From Nostoc sp. UCD121 (GTDB lineage Bacteria > Cyanobacteriota > Cyanobacteriia > Cyanobacteriales > Nostocaceae): a stretch of 64,000 nucleotides of DNA. The DNA is taken from NCBI RefSeq assembly GCF_014222285.1, contig NZ_JACKZS010000006.1:1-64000 (forward strand), written 5' to 3'. The translations under genes were made by a program, and so were the position numbers. Below the pieces are notes generated by a model, which made no database searches, had not been told where the DNA came from, and saw only the letters and a program-made list of their open reading frames with translations. This document shows positions 37,156 through 48,100 of the stretch, one piece after another. Every line of letters begins with the position of its first letter. Position 1 is the first letter of the stretch.

Positions 37156-40100
37156 TTAGCCGAGTTCTGCCATTAATTGATCTAGTTCTTGTTGACTAAA
37201 CTGCATCTGAGAAAAATCAGAGGGAGTGAACCCGCCAGCGTTGGGGGACTGACAGTGGACAATTAGCGATCGCAATGCTTCAATAAATCCTTGAGCCAGT
37301 TTTTCAACAGTGGCTTGTTGATGTAATGCTGTGCTATAAGTCCAATCCAGTTGCAACTGACCCCCAACAATCAGCCCGTTCACTTCCAACAAACAGTTAC
37401 GGTTTCCTTTCTGACTCTGCATTGGGCCAGTAGATTCTTGAGCAGGGCGAAATATTGACGACTCCGAAAGTACCTGATCGAATTGACCTAAATAATTAAA
37501 TATCACTTCAGCTTGAGGTAAGCTTTGTAGTTGTTCATCATTGCTGAGATAGCGCAGTATGGCGTAATTAATTCCTCGGTTGGGAATGCTCCGCAACTGC
37601 TCTTTAATAGTCTTTAATGCTTCTCCCGGATCAACAGCTTGCTCTAAATCCAAAAAGGCCGGGAAGATAGTAGTAAACCAGCCGACTGTGCGTGACAGGT
37701 CAACATGAGGAATTATGTCTTCTCGTCCGTGCCCTTCTAAGTCAACCAACAGAGAATTTTTCCCTGTCCATTGGTAAAAAGCTTGTACCAATGCTGTTAG
37801 TAATACATCATTAATTTGGGTTTGATAGGCAGAGGGGACTTCCTGAAGTAAAGCTTGGGTTTCTTGAGGGGTGAGTGCAACTGATACACTTGCAGCCGAA
37901 GCTACTGTATTTTCACCATTTAAGTCTACAGGTAAAGGAGAAATTTGCTTATATGGTTTACTTAGCCAATAATCTAATTCTGATTTTACTAGCGGCGATT
38001 GGGCATATTCCCTAAGACTTTCTGCCCACTGTTTAAACGAAGTTGTTTTTGCTGGGAGTTGTATTTTCTGTCCTTGGCTGAGTTGTAGGTAAGCAGTTTG
38101 TAAATCTTCTAATAAAATCCGCCAGGAAACCCCATCAACTACCAAATGATGAATGATTGTTAGCAGGCGACTAGGTTGTTGCCTCCCTAATTGGAAAAGA
38201 ACAACTCGCAACAGTGGCCCTGTGCAGAGGTTTAAACTACTTTGCAATGATGCTGCTGTGGCTTCAATTGCCTCTGTTTGCTGATTATTGGGTAGTTCAG
38301 ATAAATCTACTACTGAAAAAGGTGTGGTTTGTTCGGGAGCAACGTGACTTGCATCCCAACCAAATGCAGTTTGCACAAATTGCGATTCTCCCTTCGCGTA
38401 GCGTTTCCAAGAGTTGGGGAGATGTGTAAAGCATGAACGCAGTGCATCATGATGTACAAGTAATTTTTGTACAACCTGCTCCCAAAGACTGGGGTCAGAG
38501 TTCGCAGGCACTTCTAATATAACTGCCTGATTCCAGTGGTGAGGTTCAGGAAGCGCCTGTTCAAAGAACCAATGCTGAATCGGAGTCAAGGGTAAAGAAC
38601 CCGTAACAATGCCTTGTTCTGCCTGTAATACCGTAGTTGTATTTGCTACGCCTGCTAGTTCAGCAATAGTTTGGTATTCAAATAGTTGCTTGGGTGTCAG
38701 TTGCAAACCAGCTTGATTGGCTTTCGCAATTACTTGTAAGCTGAGGATAGAATCTCCACCTAACTCAAAGAAGTTATCATAAATGCCAATATTTTCTACT
38801 CGGATAACTTCGCCCCAAATCTGGACTAGCTTTTCTTCTATAAAATTGCGTGGAGCAACAAAATCTCCTGCTAACTCTGGTCTGTTGGTATCGGGTATTG
38901 GTAAAGACTTATGATCTACCTTGCCGTTGGGTAATACTGGCAGGGCATCTAATGGAATAAAAACTGACGGTACCATATAGTCTGGCAAAGTCTGTTTCAA
39001 GAAGCTACGCAATTCGGTAACTGTAGGGAAATGCTGCCGATGAGAGACAATATAAGCAACTAAATGCTGTTGACCAGGGAAGTCTTCACGCACTACAACT
39101 ACATTTTGTCTAACTCCTGGGTGTTGACTTAACTGTGCTTCTATCTCGGCTAACTCAATTCGGAAACCCCGGAGTTTCACTTGGTTGTCAATGCGTCCAA
39201 GAAACTCTAGCGTACCATCTGAGCAATAACGTCCTAAGTCTCCTGTTTTGTATAGTTGGGTGTCACCAGTAAAGGGATTAACGATAAATTTTTGTGCTGT
39301 CAACTCTGGTTGGTTGAGATAACCCCGTGCCAAACCATCACCACCAATGTAAATTTCACCAGGCACACCCACAGGTACTAACTGTAAGTGCGAGTCTAAC
39401 AGATAGATTTGAGCGTTTGCGATCGCCTTTCCTATCGGTACTGATCTTTGTTCACCTTCTGGTCGGCATCGCCAATAAGTTGTATCAATTGTCGCCTCTG
39501 TTGGGCCGTAGAGATTGCACAGTTCCACATTTGGCAGAACTGTAAAAAAGCGTTCTTGCAGGTCAATTGTTAATACTTCCCCACCACAAAACACTCGGCG
39601 CAGACTTTGGCAGTTGTATATTTTTTGTTCTGCTAAAAGCGATCGCAACTGTGAAGGTACAAATTGCACAATACTTACCTGCTGTTGTACAATCAAGTCC
39701 AGAAGATAAGCATTATCTTTATGTCCTCCAGGTTCAGCTAAAATCAACTTTCCACCTGCTAACAAAGGCGCATAGAATTCCCAAACTGAAGCATCAAAGC
39801 TAAACGGCGTTTTTTGCAGAACGCGGTCTGTCGCTGTGAGGGGGAATTCTGTTTGCATCCACAGCGTATGATTACAGAGGGCGCGGTGGGGAATCATCAC
39901 ACCTTTCGGTTGCCCTGTGGAACCGGATGTGTAAATCACATAAGCTAGGTTTTCCGGTTGAACTGTGCTGTTTGGGGTGTCGTTACTATGTTGGGCTACG
40001 GTATCCCAGTCTTGGTCTAAATAGACTATCTGCGCTGATGTTTGAGATATTACATCTTGTAGATATTTCTGAGCCAGTAACACCGATACGCCCGCATCAG

Positions 40101-41859
40101 AAAGCATAAATGCCAAGCGTTCAGAAGGATAAGCAGGGTCAAGCGGTACATAAGCGCCACCTGCTTTGATAATGCCCAGCAATCCTACGACCATTTCTAA
40201 AGAACGCTCAATGCAAATACCGACTAAGACATCAGGAGCTACACCTAACTTTTGCAAGTAGTGGGCGAGTTGATTGGCTTTGGTATTTAACTCTTGGTAG
40301 GTTAATTGTTGGTCTTCAAAGACTACTGCTACCGCATCAGGTGTTTTTTCTACCTGCTCCTCAAATAACTCATGAATACACTTATTTAAAGGATATTCTG
40401 CGTGAGTGTAATTCCACGTCAATAACTGATGCTGCTGATTTGTCGTTAGTAAGGGCAGTTGTGCTATTTGTTGTTCAGGATTGGCAACAATACTTGCAAG
40501 TATTGTTTGTAAATGTTCTGCCATCCGGGCAATAGTGGCAGCATCAAACAAATCAGTGTTGTATTCTAAACCACCTCTGATTCCTGACTCTGTTTCCTCC
40601 ATCAATAAAGTTAAATCAAACTTGGCGGTGCTAGATTCACTTTGCAAAGCCTGTAAGGTTAAGCCCGATAACTCCACTGCCGACATTGGCGCATTCTGGA
40701 GAACAAACATAACTTGGAATAGTGGTGTATGGCTCAAGTCACGCTGGGGCTTAAGTTCTTCTACTAACAAATCGAAAGGTAAATCTTGGTGGTCATAAGC
40801 TCCTAATGTAACTTCGCGCACTCTACCTAGCAGTTCTCGGAAGGTGGGGTTATCTGATAAGTTAGTCCGCAACACTAATGTATTGACAAAAAAGCCAATT
40901 AACCCTTCTATTTCAGAGCGATCGCGATTAGCAATTGGCGAACCAACTACAATATCCTCAGTACTTGTATAACGATATAGCAGAACTTTGAAAGCTGCTA
41001 ACAGAGTCATAAACAGGGTGCAACCTTCCTGCTGACTCAAAGTTTTTAAAGCAACTTTCACATCCTTCGGTAACTGGAAAGATTGCACTGCCCCTTGGTA
41101 ACTTTGGACATGAGGTCGAGGTCGGTCGGTGGGTAACTCTAAAACTGGTAGGCTGTCTCCTAATTGCTGTTTCCAGTAATCTAGATGAGTTGTCAACACT
41201 TCACCTTGTAACCATTGTCGCTGCCAAACAGCATAGTCAGCATATTGAATAGGCAATTCTGGCAGTAGAGAAGGCTTGCCGTTGCAATAACATTCGTAAA
41301 GATTTGCTACTTCACGCACCAATATGTCTGTTGACCAACCATCACTAATAATATGGTGCATGGTAAACAGTAAAATGTGTTCGGCTTCATCCAGACATAG
41401 CAACGTACTTCTCACTAATGGCCCAGTTGCTAAATCAAAAGGTTGCCCAGCTTCTTTATTTACTAACTGTTGTGCCTCAGTTTCTCGCTTTTGGGCTGGT
41501 AAAGCTGTCAAGTTAATTAACTTAATGGTGAGCTTTTGTTGGGGATTAATTACCTGAATTGGTTCTCCATCCACAACATTAAATGTGGTTCGCAAAACCT
41601 CATGACGCTGGATGATTTCGTTAAAACTCTGTTCCAGCGCGGCGACATTAAGTACACCATTCAGGCGTAAGGCAGCAGAAATGTTATAAAAAGGGCTGTC
41701 TGGTTCTAACTGATTGAGAAACCACAAACGTTGTTGTGCAAAAGATAGTGGCAGATTCTCCGAACTCTCCCTCGGAGAAATCGTCTGCATTTCGGGAGAT
41801 GCGATTCCTTCTTCTTCTAGCAAGTAAGCAAGTAGTTCCAGTTGTTGTGCGTCCATCAT
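37156..41859 (-). CDS. NRPS: C-A(Gln)-PCP-E
   Basis: This is a single module of 1567 residues. The C domain (about residues 30-470) has HHIISDG and sits after a Gly module with no epimerase, fitting an LCL type. The A domain pocket reads D-A-W-Q-F-G-L-I-D, nearly identical to the tyrocidine Gln code. The carrier has LGGDSIL. The last 460 residues are an epimerisation domain (HHLVVDG, then IFNYLGQFD), so D-Gln is predicted. The tail DFSQMQFSQQELDQLMAELG is a donor-type COM helix. Its stop-start junction with the upstream Gly synthetase is ATGATG, a 4-bp overlap that suggests translational coupling. The E domain holds a probable repeat-derived insertion at 38380-38421. Confidence 0.93.
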   Translation of the reverse strand: MMDAQQLELLAYLLEEEGIASPEMQTISPRESSENLPLSFAQQRLWFLNQLEPDSPFYNISAALRLNGVLNVAALEQSFNEIIQRHEVLRTTFNVVDGEPIQVINPQQKLTIKLINLTALPAQKRETEAQQLVNKEAGQPFDLATGPLVRSTLLCLDEAEHILLFTMHHIISDGWSTDILVREVANLYECYCNGKPSLLPELPIQYADYAVWQRQWLQGEVLTTHLDYWKQQLGDSLPVLELPTDRPRPHVQSYQGAVQSFQLPKDVKVALKTLSQQEGCTLFMTLLAAFKVLLYRYTSTEDIVVGSPIANRDRSEIEGLIGFFVNTLVLRTNLSDNPTFRELLGRVREVTLGAYDHQDLPFDLLVEELKPQRDLSHTPLFQVMFVLQNAPMSAVELSGLTLQALQSESSTAKFDLTLLMEETESGIRGGLEYNTDLFDAATIARMAEHLQTILASIVANPEQQIAQLPLLTTNQQHQLLTWNYTHAEYPLNKCIHELFEEQVEKTPDAVAVVFEDQQLTYQELNTKANQLAHYLQKLGVAPDVLVGICIERSLEMVVGLLGIIKAGGAYVPLDPAYPSERLAFMLSDAGVSVLLAQKYLQDVISQTSAQIVYLDQDWDTVAQHSNDTPNSTVQPENLAYVIYTSGSTGQPKGVMIPHRALCNHTLWMQTEFPLTATDRVLQKTPFSFDASVWEFYAPLLAGGKLILAEPGGHKDNAYLLDLIVQQQVSIVQFVPSQLRSLLAEQKIYNCQSLRRVFCGGEVLTIDLQERFFTVLPNVELCNLYGPTEATIDTTYWRCRPEGEQRSVPIGKAIANAQIYLLDSHLQLVPVGVPGEIYIGGDGLARGYLNQPELTAQKFIVNPFTGDTQLYKTGDLGRYCSDGTLEFLGRIDNQVKLRGFRIELAEIEAQLSQHPGVRQNVVVVREDFPGQQHLVAYIVSHRQHFPTVTELRSFLKQTLPDYMVPSVFIPLDALPVLPNGKVDHKSLPIPDTNRPELAGDFVAPRNFIEEKLVQIWGEVIRVENIGIYDNFFELGGDSILSLQVIAKANQAGLQLTPKQLFEYQTIAELAGVANTTTVLQAEQGIVTGSLPLTPIQHWFFEQALPEPHHWNQAVILEVPANSDPSLWEQVVQKLLVHHDALRSCFTHLPNSWKRYAKGESQFVQTAFGWDASHVAPEQTTPFSVVDLSELPNNQQTEAIEATAASLQSSLNLCTGPLLRVVLFQLGRQQPSRLLTIIHHLVVDGVSWRILLEDLQTAYLQLSQGQKIQLPAKTTSFKQWAESLREYAQSPLVKSELDYWLSKPYKQISPLPVDLNGENTVASAASVSVALTPQETQALLQEVPSAYQTQINDVLLTALVQAFYQWTGKNSLLVDLEGHGREDIIPHVDLSRTVGWFTTIFPAFLDLEQAVDPGEALKTIKEQLRSIPNRGINYAILRYLSNDEQLQSLPQAEVIFNYLGQFDQVLSESSIFRPAQESTGPMQSQKGNRNCLLEVNGLIVGGQLQLDWTYSTALHQQATVEKLAQGFIEALRSLIVHCQSPNAGGFTPSDFSQMQFSQQELDQLMAELG
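38380..38421. repeat. Probable in-frame repeat insertion in an E domain
   Basis: CTTCGCGTAGCG, a core of a common Nostoc-like dispersed repeat, lies inside the sequence coding SWKRYAKGESQF. The other two E domains of the cluster are shorter at this place. CTCCC and GGGAG ends bracket it. Confidence 0.5.
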
Positions 41860-44800
41860 GCCCTCACTTGTTTATTTGCTTTCCGGTTCTCAAGTGCTTG
41901 TTTTGCCTCTTCGGCAGACATACCCTCTAGCTGTTTCAAGATTTGTGCTATCTTTGCCGTCATTCCTGGTTTAGTTTCATGGGCAATTAGTCTTGGGGAT
42001 AATTCCGCTACCGTGGGTGACTCAAATAAAGAACGCAGAGGTAGGTCTAATTTAAAAGTTTCACGAATGCGGGAGATAACTTGAGTAGCTAACAAGGAGT
42101 GTCCCCCTAAGTCAAAAAAGTTGTCGTGAATGCCAACTCGCTCAACAAGGAGAATTTTTGCCCAAATTCCAGCTAATACTTCCTCAATAGCGTTATGAGG
42201 AGGCACAAAAGCATCATTGAAATTAGCTATGGCTGTATCGGCATCTGCTAAAGCTTTGCGGTTGACTTTGCCATTAGGAGTCAAAGGCAGACTGTCCAAT
42301 AACACAAATGTCTGAGGCACCACATAGTATGGCAACTTCTGCTTGAGAAAATCTCGTAGTTCGCCAATTGTGGTTGTTTGCCCAGAACGTAACACTGCAT
42401 AGGCAATCAGAGAATCTTGCTTGGCAATCACCACCGCCTGTTGCACATCAGAGTGTTTTGCCAATACTGCCTCGATTTCTGCCAATTCAATCCGAAAACC
42501 CCGAATCTTTACCTGATAATCAAGGCGACCGATATATTCAATCTTGCCATCACTCCTGTAGCAAACTAAATCACCGGTTTTGTAAAGTTTTTGGTCGGGC
42601 TGGGACGGATGAGTGATAAACTTTTGAGCAGTCAATTCCGGACGTTGCCAATATCCACGAGCTACCCCAGTACCACCAATATGCAGTTCGCCTGGCACGC
42701 CTATTGGTGTGGGCTGCAAGTTGTTGTCTAAGATATATATGTAAGTGTTGCTAATGGGGCGACCAATAGTTACTGTGTCTTCGCCCCATTGTACCTGCTC
42801 GACTGTAGACCAGATAGTTGTTTCTGTTGGGCCATACAAGTTCCACATTTGATGACACTGCGGCAACAACTGATTAGCTAATTGCCGTGATAAGGCTTCC
42901 CCACCACAAAGGATCTTGAGGTGCTTGCTACCCTGCCAACCTGCTGAAAGTAATATGCGCCAGGTAGCTGGTGTAGCTTGCATAACGGTGGCTTGAGAAT
43001 TGGTCAGCAGAGATGAAAGTTGTACTCCATCTCTGGCAACTTCTCGGCTGGCTACGACCACACGCGCACCAATTGTTAGTGGCAAGAATATTTCTAAGGC
43101 AGCAATGTCAAATGCTAAGGTAGTTACTGCTACTAGTACATCCTGTTGATTCAATTCCACAGATTGTTGCATCGCAGATAAGAAGTTGACCACATTGCTG
43201 TGAGCGATTTCTACTCCTTTAGGCTGCCCTGTGGAACCGGACGTGTAAATCACATAAGCCAGGTTGTTTGGTTTGGTTGCAGTTGTCAGGTTTTCTGGAG
43301 TTTGTTGTTTAATTTCTTCCCAGTCTGTATCTAGGCAAACCACTTGTGCTGATTGGCTTGACAGATGTGCTGTTAGTTGGCTTTGGGTCAGCAGTACTGG
43401 TGAGCGCACATCTTGCTGAATGTATTCCAAACGCTCTAGAGGATAAGTCGGGTCAAGCGGTACATAAGCACCTCCAGCTTTTAAGATTCCTAATAACCCC
43501 ACTACCATTTCAATGGAACGGTCAGCACAAATACACACTGGTACTTCCGCGCTTACCCCTAACAGTTGCAAATAGCGTGCTAACTGATTCGCGCGCTGAT
43601 TCAGTTGTTGATAGGTAAGGCTTTGTTCTGCAAATACTACAGCTACCGCATCTGGTGTTTTCTCTACCTGTGCCTCAAATAACTGATGCAGGCATTGGTT
43701 TTGTGGATAATCAGTTTGAGTTTTATTCCACTCTACTAGTAGTTGATGTTTCTCGGCTGCGGTTAAAAGTGGTAACTCGTAAAGGCGCACCTCTGGATTA
43801 GCCGCCATTCCTTCCAGCAATGTCTGGAAATGACCTAGCATTCGCGTAATGGTAGCGGTATCAAAACGAGTGCGATCGCTAGCAATTCTGATTTCTAACT
43901 CAGATCCTGGAATAACGCTAATAGTTAGGGGATAATTCGTATGGTCAAGGGCGCTGAGAGTCTCAATTTCTAAGTTTTTTTGCCAATCAGACAACGCCCG
44001 ATCCACAGGATAATTTTCAAACACCACGATGCTTTCAAATAACGGCAAACCTCGTGGTATTTCACTCCAACCTTGAATTTCTACCAGTGGACTATATTCA
44101 TACTGACGGATTTCTAACAATTGACGTTGTAACTGCTCAAGCCAAGGCAGTAACAACATTTCACCATCCAACTTTACCCGCAAAGGTAGGGTGTTGATGA
44201 ATATTCCTACCATTGACTCAGCAGTTGGTAGGTCTACTGGACGACCGGAAACTGTAACACCATACACTACCTCATCTTCACCGCTATATCGACTAAGAAG
44301 CAAAGCCCAAGCCCCTTGAACTATGGTGTTTAAGGTCAGTTGATGCTGTTTTGCCCACGATTTGAGGGCTGTTGTAGTTGCAGGCGAGAGTTTGAGCCTT
44401 TGTTCAAGATACTTTTCTGCTTGAGCCGATAAACTGTGAACTTCGAGATTAGTTAAGGGGGTGGGTGCTGTGACTCCTTGAAGTGTTTGTCGCCAAAAGA
44501 CCTCGGCTTGAGATAAATCTTGCTGTTGTAACCAAGCAATATATCCAGCGAAGCGATCGCTAGATTGTAAGGTGATTTCTTCACCGCGACACAACGCTTC
44601 GTAAAGTAAAACAAAATCTTTGAATACTAAAGCTCCTGACCAGCCATCGAGGATAATGTGATGGGAACTCCAGATAAAGTGGTAATGCTGATCATCCAAA
44701 CAAATCAAAGTTAGGCGCAACAGTGATTCATTAGACAAGTTAAAACCCTGTTGGCGATCGCTCAACAAAAATGCCTGGAATTTCTCTTGCTGTTCATCTG

Positions 44801-45089
44801 GATTTATTCCCCGCCAATCTAGTTGTTCTAGAGGTAATTGGACTTGTTTATGGACAACTTGTAGCGGTTTGTCAAGTCCTTCCCAATGGAAACTAGTACG
44901 CAAAGGTGAGTGGTGAGCCACGACTCTTTCCCAAGCCCGTTCAAAAGCGGCAATATTGAGCATTCCCCGTAAGCCATAGCTCAACTGCACAAAATAGGCT
45001 CCAGATTCGGATTCATACAAGTTGTGAAAGAGAATACCCTGCTGGACTGGGGAAAGTTCGTAGATATTTTCGATATTAGCTGTATTCAT
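41856..45089 (-). CDS. NRPS: C-A(Gly)-PCP
   Basis: The 1077-residue module begins NIENIYELSPVQQG and has an active condensation motif HHIILDG (His143-144). It follows an E-terminated protein, so a DCL type is expected. The A domain pocket reads D-I-L-Q-L-G-L-I-W, the canonical glycine code, with the usual YTSGSTG and NGKVNRKAL core motifs. The carrier domain has LGGHSLL. A charged tail of about 60 residues (EQALENRKANKQV) follows and may dock with the next protein. Gly needs no epimerase, consistent with none being present. It is 11 bp downstream of the His-like synthetase and overlaps the Gln synthetase start by 4 bp. Confidence 0.93.
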   Translation of the reverse strand: MNTANIENIYELSPVQQGILFHNLYESESGAYFVQLSYGLRGMLNIAAFERAWERVVAHHSPLRTSFHWEGLDKPLQVVHKQVQLPLEQLDWRGINPDEQQEKFQAFLLSDRQQGFNLSNESLLRLTLICLDDQHYHFIWSSHHIILDGWSGALVFKDFVLLYEALCRGEEITLQSSDRFAGYIAWLQQQDLSQAEVFWRQTLQGVTAPTPLTNLEVHSLSAQAEKYLEQRLKLSPATTTALKSWAKQHQLTLNTIVQGAWALLLSRYSGEDEVVYGVTVSGRPVDLPTAESMVGIFINTLPLRVKLDGEMLLLPWLEQLQRQLLEIRQYEYSPLVEIQGWSEIPRGLPLFESIVVFENYPVDRALSDWQKNLEIETLSALDHTNYPLTISVIPGSELEIRIASDRTRFDTATITRMLGHFQTLLEGMAANPEVRLYELPLLTAAEKHQLLVEWNKTQTDYPQNQCLHQLFEAQVEKTPDAVAVVFAEQSLTYQQLNQRANQLARYLQLLGVSAEVPVCICADRSIEMVVGLLGILKAGGAYVPLDPTYPLERLEYIQQDVRSPVLLTQSQLTAHLSSQSAQVVCLDTDWEEIKQQTPENLTTATKPNNLAYVIYTSGSTGQPKGVEIAHSNVVNFLSAMQQSVELNQQDVLVAVTTLAFDIAALEIFLPLTIGARVVVASREVARDGVQLSSLLTNSQATVMQATPATWRILLSAGWQGSKHLKILCGGEALSRQLANQLLPQCHQMWNLYGPTETTIWSTVEQVQWGEDTVTIGRPISNTYIYILDNNLQPTPIGVPGELHIGGTGVARGYWQRPELTAQKFITHPSQPDQKLYKTGDLVCYRSDGKIEYIGRLDYQVKIRGFRIELAEIEAVLAKHSDVQQAVVIAKQDSLIAYAVLRSGQTTTIGELRDFLKQKLPYYVVPQTFVLLDSLPLTPNGKVNRKALADADTAIANFNDAFVPPHNAIEEVLAGIWAKILLVERVGIHDNFFDLGGHSLLATQVISRIRETFKLDLPLRSLFESPTVAELSPRLIAHETKPGMTAKIAQILKQLEGMSAEEAKQALENRKANKQVRA

Positions 45090-45100
45090 TAACTTGCCTC

Positions 45101-48100
45101 CTAAGCTTGTTGGTTGATTTTTGCCAAAAATTTGTCCAAGTCCTGTTGATTCAACTTGGCTTGGGGGAAGTCTGAAGGCGTGAAACCAATAGCTTCAGGA
45201 GATTGGCAATGAGTAATGAGCGATCGCAATGCTTTAATAAAACTATTCGCTAATTTTTCAACTGTGGCTCGCTGATGTATCGCTTCGCTGTAAGTCCAAT
45301 TCACTTGCAGTTGACTGCCAGTCACAATTGCTACAACTTCCAGTAGATAAACTCGGCTACCCCGCAGGCTACGGGCTGAACCTGTGGATTCTTTTGCAGG
45401 TGCAAACAGGGAAGACTGCGACATTACTTGGTCTGTTTGCCCTAAATAGTTAAAAAGTACCTCAGCTTGGGGTAAGCCTTGTAGTTTTTCTCCCTCATCG
45501 CTGAGGTAACGCAGTACACCATAGCCGAGTCCGCGATTGGGGATAGAACGCAGTTGCTCTTTTACAACCTTCAAAGCATTTCCCAAATCTTTGACAGTTC
45601 CTAAATTCAGCAGCACCGGAAAATGGGTAGTAAACCAACCAACAGTGCGCGACAAGTTCACATCGGAGAAAATGTCCTCACGCCCGTGTCCTTCGAGTTC
45701 CAGCAGCAGCGAATTTTCTCCCATTTGCTCTGCAAATGCTTGCACCAGTGCTGTCAGTAACACATCGTTAATTTGGGTGTGATAAGCCTGATGCACATCC
45801 TGTAGCAAAGCTTGAGTTTCTTGCTGGCTGAGGGAAACTGCAATAGTACGAGCCTCAGCTACCGTATTTTTACCTCCAGCATAGTCTACAGGTAAGGTCG
45901 AAATTGGTTTTTCTAGTTGTGTCAACCAGTAATTTAACTCTTGCTTGAGCGTTGGAGATTGAGCATATTCCTGCAAACGACAAGCCCACTCTTGGAATGA
46001 GGTCGTCTTATTTGGTAAATGTATTGCCTCATCCTGATTTAACTGCTGATATGCTGTTTGCAAATCTTCTAGTAAGATTCGCCAAGAAATACCATCTACA
46101 GCCAAGTGGTGGATGATAATTAACAGGCGGCTGCTGGTTTGTGCGCCTAATTCAAACAAAGCAAATTTCACCACCGGCCCATCTGATAAATTAAGGCTAG
46201 CTTGGAGTTCGGTAGCTGTTTTTTCAATAGCTGTTTTTTGCTCAAGTTCTTGTAGCGCTGACAAATCTATACGTGTAAATATCGCTGTTGCTTCGGAAGC
46301 AGAGATAATTTGTTCCCAGGCGGATGCTTGACAATGAAAACGCAGGCGGAGTACATCATGATGTTCAACTAAATGCTGTACCACGTGCTCCCATAGGCTG
46401 AGGTTGTGTCCTTGCTGTATTTCTAACAATAAAGACTGATTCCAATGGTATACATCGGGTCGATTTTGTGCAAAAAACCAGTGTTGAATCGGTGTGAGGG
46501 GTACTTCACCAGTTATCAGCCCTTGTTCTGCTGAGATGCTTTCATTAATACTAACTACCTCTGCTAATTTTGCAATTGTAGGGCGGTCAAAAACTTGTTT
46601 AGGAGTAAGTTGAAAACCTGCTTGATTAGCTTTGGCAACAATTTGAATACTCAGGATAGAATCGCCGCCTAACTCAAAGAAATTGTCCTGAATACCAACT
46701 TTTTCCAGCCGTAATACTTGCGCCCAAATGTCAGCTAATATCTTCTCTACAGCAGTGCGAGGAGCCACAAAAGTTCCAGACAATTCCGGATCTGGCAAAG
46801 CTTTTAAGTCAATCTTGCCATTAGGGAGACGGGGTATAGTGCTTATACGTACAAAAGTAGATGGCACCATGTAGTCTGGTAACTTTTCTTCCAGAAAATG
46901 ACGCAAGTCGCTCAAAGTAGGAGCGACTTGTCCCGGTTGTGGAACTATATAAGCTACTAAACGTTTTTGACCAGATTTTTCTTCTCTGGCTACAACTACA
47001 TTTGCCCTAATGTTCGGATGTTGGGCTAATGCGACTTCAATTTCGCCTAATTCAATGCGGAAACCCCGAATTTTTACTTGCTGGTCAATCCGACCGAGAA
47101 ATTCTATATTTCCGTCTGGTAAATAGCGGGCTAAATCACCAGTTTTATATAAGCGCAATCCCGTTTGGTTATTGCTAAATGGATTGGGAATAAAACGTTC
47201 TGCTGTTAAATCAGGATGGTTCAGGTAGCCTCTAGCTAAACCATCGCCACCGATATATACTTCACCAGCCACCCCCAAAGGAACAGGATGTAAATTAGGG
47301 TCAAGTAAATAAATTTGTGCGTTTGCAATTGGGCGACCAATAGATACTGAAGCGGCTATTTCTGGCGAACAGCAATGATAAACACTGCTCCAAACTGTAG
47401 CTTCTGTTGGGCCATATTCGTTAAATAAAGATGTGTGAGGAAGTTGTTCTAAATGACGAGCAACCAGTTCTGGTGGGCAAGGTTCACCCGCAACAATCGC
47501 ACTTTGCAGCGAAACTAATTCTTGTTTGGTTGCTTGTTCTAAAATAACCTTATATAAGGAAGGTAAACTTAATAAATGAGTTACCTGATTTTGAGTAATT
47601 AAATTTAGTAACTGTGGTATATCCTGCTCTACCTCTGCTTGGGGAAATACTAAAGTTCCACCAGAGCATAGTGTCCAGAAAATACCTGCGACAGAACTAT
47701 CAAATGCAAAGGAAGAAAGTAATAAGAAACTACTAACAGGTTCTTGATAGTAATTAAGGCGTGCCTGTGTGGAGTTGACTAAATTTTGATGAGTTATTTG
47801 TACACCTTTAGGTTTCCCTGTAGAACCAGAAGTGTAAATAATATAAGCTAAGTTGGCAGATGTCATTGCCACAGTAGGATTGCCGTGGCTTTCAGATACA
47901 AATGTTTCCCAGTCAATATCTAAGCAGATGATTTTTGCTGTATTTTCTGGTAAATTTTTCAGCAAAGATTGCTGAGTTAATAATACTGGCGTTTGGGTAT
48001 CTTTAAGGATAAATTGCTGGCGTTCTGAAGGATAGGTTGGATCTAATGGTAAATAAGCTCCACCTGCTTTGAGAATGGCAAGAATACCAATTGCCATTGA

